Assembly: GCA_050950345.1 (NCBI GenBank)
Contig: JBMNHK010000002.1
Span: 757,726-821,725 of the forward strand
DNA: 64,000 bases
Direction of reading: 5' to 3'
From: Pelotomaculum_C sp050950345
GTDB lineage: Bacteria > Bacillota > Desulfotomaculia > Desulfotomaculales > Pelotomaculaceae
The notes beneath the pieces are model-generated. The model did not search any database and was not told the origin of the DNA. It saw only the letters and a program-made list of their open reading frames with translations. Position 1 is the stretch's first letter. Each line of letters starts with the position of its first letter. Below are positions 9,531 through 17,767 of this stretch, piece by piece. The position numbers were made by a program, and so were the translations under genes.

Positions 9531-10221
9531 TATTGGTCTGGTCAGGCCACTAAATGAGGACAGCCTTTGTGTGGTACCTGAATTGGGTTTATTTGCTGTT
9601 GCCGATGGTATGGGCGGCCATGTGGCCGGCGAGATTGCCAGTGCGACAGCGCTAGATGTACTGCAGGTTGAACTTGCCCGCAAGCTGCAAGAAGGGGAAC
9701 ATCCGGAAGCTGCTCTGGTAAGCGCTGTGCAAATAGCCAACGAGAAGATCTATAATCTTGCCGGCAGCAACCAGCAGTGGTCAGGTATGGGTACTACTGT
9801 TACAGCTTGCTTAAAAAGCGGTGAAATAGTTTATTTGGCGCAAGTCGGTGACAGCAGGGCCTACCTGTTGCGTCAAGAAGTGCTGACACAGCTGACAGAG
9901 GATCATTCCCTGGTTTATGATCTGGTTAAAAGCGGCGAACTCACGGAAGAGCAAGCCCGGCAACACCCGCAACGCAATGTGCTTACCAGGGCATTAGGTA
10001 CCTCACCCTCTTTAAAGGTGGATCTTTTTAGGCAGAAGGTTGTCAGGGGTGATCTGTTGCTGCTCTGCACAGACGGTCTTACGGGCTACCTGAAACCTGA
10101 TGAGCTGTTACAAATTCTTAAAACTTCACCTGACCTGGATACAGCAGCAGGCATCCTTGTGAAACACGCGCTTAATTACGGTGGAAAAGATAATATTACT
10201 GTTATTTTGCTGGAAATATGA
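9508..10221 (+). CDS. prpC: PP2C-family protein serine/threonine phosphatase
   Basis: Mn-dependent phosphatase that reverses PrkC phosphorylation; 237 aa, the usual length of PrpC/Stp. Metal-binding motifs are present: NEDSL near the N-terminus, ADGMGGHVAGE at about 32, GDSRAYL, LTEDHSLV, and the C-terminal CTDGLT and GGKDNITVI. It overlaps the upstream FHA gene by 23 bases. The kinase lies three genes downstream. Confidence 0.95.
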   Translation: MKWAQLTDIGLVRPLNEDSLCVVPELGLFAVADGMGGHVAGEIASATALDVLQVELARKLQEGEHPEAALVSAVQIANEKIYNLAGSNQQWSGMGTTVTACLKSGEIVYLAQVGDSRAYLLRQEVLTQLTEDHSLVYDLVKSGELTEEQARQHPQRNVLTRALGTSPSLKVDLFRQKVVRGDLLLLCTDGLTGYLKPDELLQILKTSPDLDTAAGILVKHALNYGGKDNITVILLEI

Positions 10222-10311
10222 TCCGGTATTGTATGGTGAAACTACAGCAGGCATATCTCAAACCCCCTGAAATAGAATCATTTAGTCGTATTAAGGTTTA
10301 TGGAGGCAATT

Positions 10312-11631
10312 ATGAGTTTTGCGTGGCAGAAAAGGTCAAGCCGGTTGTCTTCCACGATAAGAGCCAATTTCAGTCGCCGCATTGCTGAACGCAAGCTGCT
10401 CTGCCTGGTGGGTCTTTATGCTATGACCGGGATGCTGGGACTGTTCTTTACTTTGCCAGGTGATACCGGACGTACAGCCCTGCTGGCTGGACTGTTTGCA
10501 GTGGCCGGCTTTTTTTTAGTACATATCTACTGGTCATATACCGGTTACCGGGGGGATTGCTTTTTATTACCCTTAACAGCAGCGCTTACAGCTACCGGGC
10601 TTGTTTTTTTATTCCGCATAGATCCTTTTTACGGTATGAGGCAATTTGTTTGGTTGTTGGCGGCCTTATTGGTGTTGGTGCTTACTACCAGCCTGCTTAA
10701 AAATATTCGTTTTCTGGATGATTATAAATATGTTTATGCCGTGGTAGGGCTGGTGGCGCTCATCTTGCCAATATTTTTTGGCCAGGAAGAGGGCGGAGCA
10801 AAAAGTTGGCTTAATTTCGGTCTTTTTCAATTGCAGCCCTCCGAGTTTGTTAAAATTTTGGTGGTGCTTTTCCTGGCCAGTTTTTTAGAGGAAAACAAGG
10901 CGGCCCTGGCCGCAGGGACGCGTAGCGTCGGTTGGCTTAACCTGCCAAGTCCTCAGGAATGGGTGCCCTTGGTGGCTATGTGGGGTGTTTCATTATTACT
11001 CCTGGTTTTTCAAAAGGATCTAGGCACGGCCTTAATATATTTTGGCACTTTTCTTGCCATGATCTACGTAGCCACTTCGCGCATCTTTTATGTTGTATTT
11101 GGGCTGGGGCTTTTTGGGGCCGGGGCAGGAGTGAGTTATTCCATTTTCGCTCATGTGCAAGACAGGGTTGAGATCTGGCTTAATCCGTGGCCATTGATTG
11201 ATACCACCGGCTATCAGGTTATTCAGTCCATCTTTGCTATCGGTTCAGGTGGTGTCATAGGCGCCGGTCTGGGACAGGGTTTTCCGACTTTTATACCTGC
11301 CGTACATACCGACTTTATCTTTGCTGCTATTTGTGAGGAGATGGGTTTAGCCGGCGGAGTGGGAGTCATTGTTATGTTTATGATCTATCTCTATCGCGGG
11401 ATTAGAATTGCTCTTAAAACAAAGGATGACTTTGCAGCACTAACAGCGGCCGGCCTTACTGCGCTATTGAGCCTGCAGTCTTTTATCATTCTGGCTGGGG
11501 TGACCAAGATGTTGCCGCTGACTGGTGTAACACTCCCTTTTATGAGCTATGGCGGCAGTTCCCTATTAGCTAATTTCATCTTGCTGGGGTTATTATTGAA
11601 CGTATCACACGAGGCAGAAAATAGCTTATGA
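10312..11631 (+). CDS. rodA: SEDS-family peptidoglycan polymerase (RodA/FtsW/SpoVE type)
   Basis: 439-aa multispanning membrane protein of the SEDS family, which polymerises lipid II with a partner class B PBP. About ten hydrophobic segments are visible. Family hallmarks are NFGLFQLQPSEFVK, FQKDLGTALI, GYQVIQSIFAIGSGG with GQGFPTFIP, FAAICEEMG, and GVTLPFMSYGGSSL near the end. SD GGAGG places the start at 10312; an in-frame ATG at 10300 overlaps the SD. The neighbouring PBP gene suggests a RodA-PbpA elongation pair rather than FtsW. The symbol is a family-level choice. Confidence 0.9.
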   Translation: MSFAWQKRSSRLSSTIRANFSRRIAERKLLCLVGLYAMTGMLGLFFTLPGDTGRTALLAGLFAVAGFFLVHIYWSYTGYRGDCFLLPLTAALTATGLVFLFRIDPFYGMRQFVWLLAALLVLVLTTSLLKNIRFLDDYKYVYAVVGLVALILPIFFGQEEGGAKSWLNFGLFQLQPSEFVKILVVLFLASFLEENKAALAAGTRSVGWLNLPSPQEWVPLVAMWGVSLLLLVFQKDLGTALIYFGTFLAMIYVATSRIFYVVFGLGLFGAGAGVSYSIFAHVQDRVEIWLNPWPLIDTTGYQVIQSIFAIGSGGVIGAGLGQGFPTFIPAVHTDFIFAAICEEMGLAGGVGVIVMFMIYLYRGIRIALKTKDDFAALTAAGLTALLSLQSFIILAGVTKMLPLTGVTLPFMSYGGSSLLANFILLGLLLNVSHEAENSL

Positions 11632-13022
11632 AAAACAATATTTTAAAATTAGGCTACCTGCTCTTGGGACTTTTGGTTGGCCTGGTTATTTATCTGTCAT
11701 ATTTGCAGCTATACCGGGCTCCAATACTGGCAGACAACCCATATAACCGGCGCTTTCAGGAATATGAGAACCAGGTGCTGCGAGGGACCATATATGATTG
11801 CAATGGAGTTGCCCTGGCTAATAGTGAGCGCAGCCAGGATAGCACCAAGCGCCTCTATCCGGCAGGTTCCAGCATGGCCCATGTAATCGGGTACATTAAC
11901 GAGATTTACGGTCGGGCAGGCCTGGAATCTGCTTATGATCGTTATTTGTTGGGCATGGAAGGCGCCGATAGTTATAGGAATCTCATCAACAGGTTGCTGG
12001 GTAAGGCTCAAGCAGGTGGTGATGTGATACTTACGCTGGATGCCGGGCTGCAAGGGCAGGCCATGGATCTGTTGGGCGGACGACGGGGTGCAGTGGTGCT
12101 CTTAGATCCGGGAACTGGAGCAGTGCTGGTGCTGGCTTCGAGTCCCAGTTTTGATCCCAATTATTTAGATGATAATTGGCCCGAACTGCTTCAGGATAAC
12201 CGGAAACCATTGGTTAACAGGGCAACGCAAGGGGCCTACCCGCCCGGTTCGACCTTCAAAGTAGTAACTGCCGCTGCGGCTCTGGCGGCTGATCCAGGGT
12301 TAGCCCAGGATCATTTTGATTGTCCGGGCTATCTGGTGGTGGATGGTTTTAAGCTTGACGATACTGCTGTGCATGGTAAGGTCAACTTAACCCAGGCGCT
12401 GGCCAAGTCCTGTAATACAACCTTTGCTCAACTTGGTTTAACAGCCGGGGTTACAGGCTTTCAAGAGACGGTTAAAGCCTTTGGATTACTCCAGGCTCCT
12501 GAAATTGGTCTACCAACCCGTGCCGGTACGATGGCGTCTGCAGATGAAATGACACCTACGGAATTAGCCGGCAGCGCCATAGGACAGGGGCAAATATTGG
12601 TTAGCCCGCTCCAAATGGCACTCAGCGCTGCAGCAATTGCCAACGAGGGCACCATAATGCAGCCCTATCTGGTCAATAGGGTGAAGGATTCCAGGGGCTT
12701 TACAGTTGAAAATCATACGCCCCGGGTATGGCTAAAGGCGACCAGTCCGGAAATAGCCGCCATTATTAAAGAAGGTATGGTCAGCGCAGTAAACAGCGGC
12801 ACGGCACAAGCCGCTTCCGTCAGAGGAATGCAGGTTGCCGGCAAAACAGGTTCTGCCCAGAATCCCCAAGGACAGACACACGCCTGGTTTATTGGCTTTG
12901 CTCCTGCTGAACAACCGCGCCTGGCCATAGCTGTGATGTTGGAGAATGCCGGTGGAGGTGGTGCAGTGGCTGCACCCTTGGCGAGGAGTCTCTTGGCAGC
13001 GGCTGTAGCGGCTGGCTATTAA
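11628..13022 (+). CDS. pbpA: Class B penicillin-binding protein (PbpA/FtsI-type transpeptidase)
   Basis: Cross-links peptidoglycan outside the membrane; 464 aa with an N-terminal anchor at about 8-28. The three active-site motifs are intact: S208-TFK (PPGSTFK), S261-C-N263, and K406-TG (KTGSAQ). It is shorter than division PBP3 and lacks PASTA domains, as in mycobacterial PbpA. It overlaps the SEDS gene by 4 bases, so the two are made together. Confidence 0.92.
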   Translation: MKNNILKLGYLLLGLLVGLVIYLSYLQLYRAPILADNPYNRRFQEYENQVLRGTIYDCNGVALANSERSQDSTKRLYPAGSSMAHVIGYINEIYGRAGLESAYDRYLLGMEGADSYRNLINRLLGKAQAGGDVILTLDAGLQGQAMDLLGGRRGAVVLLDPGTGAVLVLASSPSFDPNYLDDNWPELLQDNRKPLVNRATQGAYPPGSTFKVVTAAAALAADPGLAQDHFDCPGYLVVDGFKLDDTAVHGKVNLTQALAKSCNTTFAQLGLTAGVTGFQETVKAFGLLQAPEIGLPTRAGTMASADEMTPTELAGSAIGQGQILVSPLQMALSAAAIANEGTIMQPYLVNRVKDSRGFTVENHTPRVWLKATSPEIAAIIKEGMVSAVNSGTAQAASVRGMQVAGKTGSAQNPQGQTHAWFIGFAPAEQPRLAIAVMLENAGGGGAVAAPLARSLLAAAVAAGY

Positions 13023-13135
13023 GTTTTAGAGCATAATGTCTTCAGCTTTGTAATGAGTCATGGTAATATTACATCAATAGGGTATGCATTATTGCAAGAT
13101 CTCGAGCTTTTAGATAATAATTAGGGGTGAACAGA

Positions 13136-15004
13136 TTGATCGGGAAGCTAATGGGGAACCGGTATGAAATCCTGGAACAGCTGGGCGGCGGTGGCATGGC
13201 CATCGTTTATAAGGGACGGGATACCTTATTGAACCGCCTGGTGACCATTAAAGTTCTCCGGCCAGAATTCACTAGCGATGAAGATTTTGTGCAGCGTTTT
13301 CGTCGTGAAGCCCAGGCTGTTGCCAGACTCTCCCATCCAAATATAGTGAGCATATATGATGTTGGCTGGGAAGAACAGATCCATTACCTGGTCATGGAGT
13401 ACGTTGAAGGGGACAACCTGAAGAACTTGATCAGGTCGCAGGGCACAATCCCGCCGGGGCAAGCAGTGGAATTTGCCCTTCAGATTAGTGATGCTCTGCA
13501 GCATGCCCACGAAAATGATATCGTTCACCGTGATGTGAAACCCCAAAACATCTTAATTACCCGGGAAGGGCGGGCTAAACTCACTGATTTTGGTATTGCC
13601 AAGGAGGCAACCACTGCTACTTTGACGCAAACTGATACTGTAGTTGGCTCGGTACACTACATATCTCCGGAACAAGCCAAGGGAGAAACAGCAGAACCAG
13701 CTTCGGATATATATTCTTTGGGCATAGTAATGTATGAAATGGTTACCGGGAAGCTTCCATTTCAAGGAGAAACCCCCATCGCTGTAGCTCTGAAACAAAT
13801 CCAGGATATTCCGGAGCGCCCTACAAGTATCAATCCTGCTTTGCCGCAGAGGTTGGAAAATATAATTCTGCGGGCGATGGCAAAAAAACCTGTAGATCGT
13901 TATGAGAATGCAAGGCAATTATCCATAGAGCTGGGTGGCATGATCAAAAATTTGCCCTCTGTACCCTCCGTGCAGGATGATGAATTTGCCACCAGAGTAA
14001 TACCTGCGATCAATGGAGAGGATGGTGTCCCTCCAGGTGTTGAGCCTACCCCGGCAAAGAAATCTCCTGCCAAAGGCCTTCCGGGATGGCTATGGGCAGT
14101 CTTGATCGCGCTGGCTTTGACAGCGGCAGGGATTATAGGTTTTCAGTTGTTTATGAATGTGCCGGAGGTGCTGATGCCGGAGGTTGTGGGACAGAGCCGG
14201 GAAGATGCTGAGAGAATGCTTAAGGAACAAGGCTTAAATGATATCCAGGTAACCCTCAGCTCACATCCCACGATTCAAAGCGGCATGGTGATAGCTCAGG
14301 AACCGCTTGCTGGTACCACCATTAAGGCTAATCACCGCATAACTCTTACTGTAAGCAAGGGGCCTGAAATCAGAGAGGTGCCGGATGTGGTAGGTCTCAC
14401 CATAAATGACGCCAGAATAAAAATCAACCAGTATGAGCTTATTGTCAATGAACCCCTTGAAGAAATGTATTCTGAGCAATATCCGAAAGGTGTGGTTGTG
14501 GACCAGGAGCCCAAGCCGAATGCCAGGCTGGTACGTGGTTCAGGGGTAACTCTGTATGTCAGCAAAGGCCCACAACGGGTTATTACGGTGCCTGCTTTGA
14601 TTGGGCTGACTATGTCTGAAGCTGAAGCGGAACTTGATAAATTAGCGCTCCAGTTAGACAGCAATGTAACCGAGGTTGCTAATACGGATTACTTTGAAGG
14701 TCAAATTATCGGTCAGAACCCGTCGCAAGGAGCAACCGTCAGTGAAGGCGCAGTCGTCCAGGTGACACTCAGCAAAGGTCCCGGGCCGGTGCGGCGAGTA
14801 GCCAGAGTAGAAGTAAATATCGACGATGACGATGAGCCCCACCAGTTAAAGATTGTAGTCATTGACGCCAGGGGCAGCAATATTGCCTACGTCAATACGG
14901 AAAGGCCGGGTAAAAAAGTCGTAAAGGAAATTGAGTATTATGGAAAAGCAGTAGTACAGGTGTATATCGATAATGAACTCACTTCCGAGAAAGAAATTGG
15001 TTAA
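13136..15004 (+). CDS. prkC: PASTA-domain Ser/Thr protein kinase PrkC
   Basis: Membrane kinase that senses muropeptides or lipid II, controlling wall synthesis and, in Bacillus, spore germination; 622 aa. The kinase domain covers about 8-270, with Gly-loop LGGGGMA, catalytic K39, HRD at 131-133, DFG at 151 and the SPEQAKG activation segment. A membrane helix at about 317-340 is followed by three PASTA repeats (each ending VSKGP or LSKGP) and an acidic C-terminal beta domain. I prefer the TTG at 13136, 6-7 bases after AGGGGTG; a GTG at 13127 lies inside that SD. The 104-base gap before it shows no terminator. Confidence 0.95.
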   Translation: MIGKLMGNRYEILEQLGGGGMAIVYKGRDTLLNRLVTIKVLRPEFTSDEDFVQRFRREAQAVARLSHPNIVSIYDVGWEEQIHYLVMEYVEGDNLKNLIRSQGTIPPGQAVEFALQISDALQHAHENDIVHRDVKPQNILITREGRAKLTDFGIAKEATTATLTQTDTVVGSVHYISPEQAKGETAEPASDIYSLGIVMYEMVTGKLPFQGETPIAVALKQIQDIPERPTSINPALPQRLENIILRAMAKKPVDRYENARQLSIELGGMIKNLPSVPSVQDDEFATRVIPAINGEDGVPPGVEPTPAKKSPAKGLPGWLWAVLIALALTAAGIIGFQLFMNVPEVLMPEVVGQSREDAERMLKEQGLNDIQVTLSSHPTIQSGMVIAQEPLAGTTIKANHRITLTVSKGPEIREVPDVVGLTINDARIKINQYELIVNEPLEEMYSEQYPKGVVVDQEPKPNARLVRGSGVTLYVSKGPQRVITVPALIGLTMSEAEAELDKLALQLDSNVTEVANTDYFEGQIIGQNPSQGATVSEGAVVQVTLSKGPGPVRRVARVEVNIDDDDEPHQLKIVVIDARGSNIAYVNTERPGKKVVKEIEYYGKAVVQVYIDNELTSEKEIG

Positions 15005-15008
15005 CAAC

Positions 15009-15881
15009 ATGGTGCATGAGGAAGGAACGGTAATAAAGGCTTATGGCGGCTTCTACTATGTGCTGAGCGGCGGCATGGAGTGGGAGTGTGCGCTCAGAGG
15101 CCGTCTGCGACATGAAAAAAAACAGGTAATGGTAGGCGATCGGGTGCTATTTCTACCACGAGATGGTAAAACAGGCGTGATTGAGGAGGTCTTGCCCCGG
15201 GCAAACGCCCTCATCCGGCCACCGGTAGCCAATGTTGACCAGGCTTTAATGGTATTTGCCCTGAAGGAGCCTGAGCCTAATCCCGGCTTAATTGATCGCT
15301 TCCTCATCATTGCTTCAGTAAACGGGATTGAGCCGATACTTTGCTTTAACAAGTCTGACCTGGACGGAGATACCAGGGATGAGTTAATCGCCCGTTACAT
15401 TAATTTTTACCGGGTAATAGCAACCAGCACAATAACCGGAGAAGGCCTGGAGCAGTTACTGGAGACGCTGCAGGACAGGATCACGGTCTTTGCCGGTCCA
15501 TCCGGTGTTGGTAAGTCGACGATCATAAATGCTCTTATTCCCGGTGTTTTTCTTAAAACCGGTATGATCAGTGACAAGACAAAGCGAGGTAAACATACTA
15601 CCAGGCATGTAGAATTAATTAATCTGCCCTCAGGTGGTCTGGTAGTGGATACACCAGGCTTTACCAGCCTTGAGTTGCCAGATATTAAGCCTGAGGAGCT
15701 GGCGGAACATTTTCCGGAAATAGCCAGACTGAAAGGTGAATGCTATTTCAGCGGCTGTCTGCATGCTCAAGAACCGGACTGCAGGGTTAAACAAGCGGTT
15801 GAGTCCGGTGAAATACAATCTTCTCGTTATCAGCAATACCTTGAATTTTTAAAAATATTAAAAGAGAGGAAGATCTATTAA
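15009..15881 (+). CDS. rsgA: Ribosome small-subunit maturation GTPase RsgA
   Basis: Circularly permuted GTPase that acts late in 30S assembly; 290 aa. An N-terminal OB fold (about 5-70) precedes the G domain: FNKSDL (G4), then GPSGVGKSTIINAL (G1) and DTPGF (G3). The C-terminal zinc knuckle is GECYFSGCLHAQEPDC. The start at 15009 is 4 bases after the prkC stop and matches family length; a frame extending to 14973 has no SD. The prkC-rsgA-rpe order is typical of Firmicutes. Confidence 0.96.
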   Translation: MVHEEGTVIKAYGGFYYVLSGGMEWECALRGRLRHEKKQVMVGDRVLFLPRDGKTGVIEEVLPRANALIRPPVANVDQALMVFALKEPEPNPGLIDRFLIIASVNGIEPILCFNKSDLDGDTRDELIARYINFYRVIATSTITGEGLEQLLETLQDRITVFAGPSGVGKSTIINALIPGVFLKTGMISDKTKRGKHTTRHVELINLPSGGLVVDTPGFTSLELPDIKPEELAEHFPEIARLKGECYFSGCLHAQEPDCRVKQAVESGEIQSSRYQQYLEFLKILKERKIY

Positions 15882-15883
15882 TC

Positions 15884-16549
15884 TTGGTCAAGCTGGCTCC
15901 TTCTATTTTATCGGCTGATTTCTCCGCCTTATTGTCCGATGTATTGGAAGTGCAGGAAGCAGGAGCGGAATACCTGCATATTGATGTCATGGACGGGCAC
16001 TTTGTTCCTAATATCACCGTCGGCCCCCTTGTTGTTAAAGCTCTACGGCCTAAAGTCAAATTGTGTTTAGACGCGCATTTAATGATTGAAAGCCCTGATC
16101 GTTACATAAGTGACTTTATTGATGCAGGCGCCGATCTGATTACTGTTCATGCTGAAACCGGTGTGCATCTCCATCGTACGCTGTCTCTGATCAAAGATAA
16201 AGGTGCCATGGCAGGTATTGCTTTAAACCCAGCCACACCTCCCTCAGTGCTGGAGTACATTCTGCCTATGGTCGACCTGGTTTTAATAATGACGGTAAAC
16301 CCGGGGTTTGGCGGGCAAGCCTTTATTCCGGAAGTGCTGCCTAAAATAAAGGTTGTCAAGAGGATGTTGGAGGAACGTGGTCTTTCAGCCGAAATCCAGG
16401 TGGACGGCGGCATAAATCCTGCTACAGCTCCTGCTGTTGTAAAGGCGGGGGCTACAGTACTTGTAGCCGGTTCAGCGATATTTGGCAATGATGACATAAA
16501 AGGGTCTATGATAAAACTCAGAAGGGCAGCGGAAGGTGGTGATTTTTGA
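15884..16549 (+). CDS. rpe: Ribulose-phosphate 3-epimerase
   Basis: Interconverts ribulose 5-phosphate and xylulose 5-phosphate; a TIM barrel of 221 aa, full length. Key motifs are APSILSADFSAL, LHIDVMDGHFVPNI (metal and catalytic residues), DAHLMI, VNPGFGGQ and QVDGGIN. The TTG start directly precedes VKLAPSILSADF and fits the family N-terminus. It lies 2 bases behind rsgA and its stop overlaps the next small gene. Confidence 0.97.
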   Translation: MVKLAPSILSADFSALLSDVLEVQEAGAEYLHIDVMDGHFVPNITVGPLVVKALRPKVKLCLDAHLMIESPDRYISDFIDAGADLITVHAETGVHLHRTLSLIKDKGAMAGIALNPATPPSVLEYILPMVDLVLIMTVNPGFGGQAFIPEVLPKIKVVKRMLEERGLSAEIQVDGGINPATAPAVVKAGATVLVAGSAIFGNDDIKGSMIKLRRAAEGGDF

Positions 16550-16674
16550 TGGCAGTATTCAAATGCGCAGAATGCGGCGCTGTGCTGGAAGCGCGCTGTA
16601 AGCCCGCTAAATGCAAAAACTGCGGTGCTGAAAAAGCCAAGCTGGTTAAGGAGGAAGCTCCTAAGAAGAATTAA
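16549..16674 (+). CDS. RCKP-type rubredoxin-like small protein
   Basis: 41-aa protein starting MAVFKCAECGAVLEARCKP. It has CxxC (CAEC), the RCKP motif, and a second CxxC (CKNC), followed by a Lys/Glu-rich tail. The four cysteines suit one iron or zinc. The ATG overlaps the rpe stop, so it is translationally coupled as the last gene of the operon. Small RCKP rubredoxin-like proteins occur widely in anaerobic Firmicutes; their role is unproven. Confidence 0.85.
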   Translation: MAVFKCAECGAVLEARCKPAKCKNCGAEKAKLVKEEAPKKN

Positions 16675-16746
16675 CCTGTTCCCGCATTGTATTCATTGCC
16701 TTTTCTGCATAATAAGTGTTTAGCAAGCTTAGATTGTTCTTATATC

Positions 16747-16782
16747 AAAAGCCGCGGTTTTCCAAACCTGGCGGCTTTTTTG
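16747..16782 (+). terminator. Intrinsic terminator of the long coaBC-to-rpe run
   Basis: AAAAGCCGC pairs with GCGGCTTTT, with a further inner stem GGTTT/AAACC, followed by T's. It ends the run after the rubredoxin-like gene. Confidence 0.85.
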
Positions 16783-16850
16783 CATGTCGAATCAGGTAAA
16801 AGAAAGGATAGCCTGGATTCCTAATTGATTGTATTGCTGATATTACTCAC

Positions 16851-16873
16851 AACACCCCAGCAGGTGTTTTTTT
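16851..16873 (+). terminator. Second weak hairpin with T-run
   Basis: AACACC pairs with GGTGTT, followed by TTTTTTG. The rest of the 314-base gene-free stretch 16675-16988 is AT-rich and shows no clear promoter or riboswitch; a poor TTTACA and TATCAT pair near 16897-16919 is not spaced well. Confidence 0.5.
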
Positions 16874-16988
16874 GTTGAATTAAGGCATGTAGTTTGTTTA
16901 CATTACATAATTCTATCATGATTAACAAAACACTCATCAGAAACATATTCTGGCAGAAAGATGATGAATTTTTTGAGGAGTGAAAATC

Positions 16989-17765
16989 TTGTTAGAGCAA
17001 TTAAAAGCCAGTCAAGGAAAAAGAATTGTTTTTGAACTGGTCAATGGAAGAGTATTGACTGGAAATCTTTTGTCAGTAGATGAGCATGTATTACGCATTG
17101 AAACAGAAAACGGGATCGGTATAGTTCCGGTCAGCGCTGTGCAGATTATCTGGGATGCCATGAAACGCTCCCTTAGCGGTGAAGATATGGAGCAGTTGGC
17201 AGAGCAGTTACAGGAAAAATTTAAGACTGAAATTGCCTGCACCGGCTTCCCGGGTTTTACCTGTTCTAGAAGCTATATCTGCAGGCCGCCTGATACCTGC
17301 GACTTCTCTTTTGCCTGCCCGGGGAGCTATGTACCAAGCTTTCCATCGGGCGGCGGCGTTTGTCCCTTCTTCTTCTGTGGGCCTTTCCAATTCGGGGGGC
17401 TACCCTGCGGACCATTCCAATTCCAGCAGCCCTGTAGTCCCTTCATCTTCAGCCAGCCTTGTGGTCCCTTCACTTTCGGGCAGCCTTGCGGACCTTTCCA
17501 GTTTGGCGGTTCTCAATGCGGTGTTCTGGGCGGGTTTGTCTGCCCGGGCCAGCAATTTATAGGTATTGCGCCGGGGGGGCCCGGTACTCCTACCTGCAGT
17601 CCTTTTCAGTTTAGCGGTTCCCAGTGCGGGACGGTTGGAGGCTTTAGCTGTGCAGGTCAACAATTTTTCGGTCTAGCCCCGATGGCGGGTGCAAAGCCTC
17701 ATGAAGCACCCCTGCCTCCTACCGATTTTGCGGTTCATGAGCATAAAAAAGACGCTAAGGAATAG
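16989..17765 (+). CDS. Cysteine-rich C-[GS]-P-F-x-F repeat protein, putative radical SAM substrate
   Basis: 258 aa, not a family I can name. Residues 1-58 look like a small beta-barrel (GKRIVFELVNGRVLTGNL...IGIVPVSAVQIIW), reminiscent of Sm-like/DUF2642 domains of spore coat proteins. An acidic helix covers about 60-80. The rest is Cys/Gly/Pro/Phe-rich with 16 cysteines (84, 92, 98, 104, 110, 125, 130, 140, 149, 158, 167, 177, 185, 203, 213, 221). Tandem nine-residue units of type CGPFQFGQP lie at 130-166 and a duplicated 29-residue unit at 167-195 and 203-231. The tail is charged (HEHKKDAKE). There is no signal peptide or membrane helix. The TTG at 16989 is 8 bases after GAGGAG; a GTG at 16980 overlaps it. 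The stop is 2 bases before the radical SAM gene, so it may be that enzyme's substrate (inference). Confidence 0.75.
   Translation: MLEQLKASQGKRIVFELVNGRVLTGNLLSVDEHVLRIETENGIGIVPVSAVQIIWDAMKRSLSGEDMEQLAEQLQEKFKTEIACTGFPGFTCSRSYICRPPDTCDFSFACPGSYVPSFPSGGGVCPFFFCGPFQFGGLPCGPFQFQQPCSPFIFSQPCGPFTFGQPCGPFQFGGSQCGVLGGFVCPGQQFIGIAPGGPGTPTCSPFQFSGSQCGTVGGFSCAGQQFFGLAPMAGAKPHEAPLPPTDFAVHEHKKDAKE
17376..17681 (+). repeat. Tandem 27-base coding repeats and a duplicated 87-base unit
   Basis: From 17376, four units of about 27-30 bases encode C-[GS]-P-F-x-F followed by 3-4 residues. The 87-base segments 17487-17573 and 17595-17681 encode near-identical 29-residue blocks, CGPFQFGGSQCGVLGGF... and CSPFQFSGSQCGTVGGF..., separated by GGPGTPT. 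Synonymous differences between units show they are old enough to have drifted at DNA level while the protein pattern was kept. Confidence 0.85.
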
Positions 17766-17767
17766 TT

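Noticed and set aside
16675..16988. Leader peptide or small gene in the gap before the Cys-rich gene
   Set aside because: Only two terminator-like hairpins and AT-rich sequence; no SD-led frame of useful length apart from the annotated gene.
17400..17663. Minus-strand frame opposite the Cys-rich repeats
   Set aside because: Arises from the repetitive sense strand; no start signal, and the sense frame has SD, coupling and protein-level periodicity.
17376..17681. Repeats considered as a CRISPR array
   Set aside because: Units are contiguous, in frame with a protein, diverged at third positions and have no spacers.
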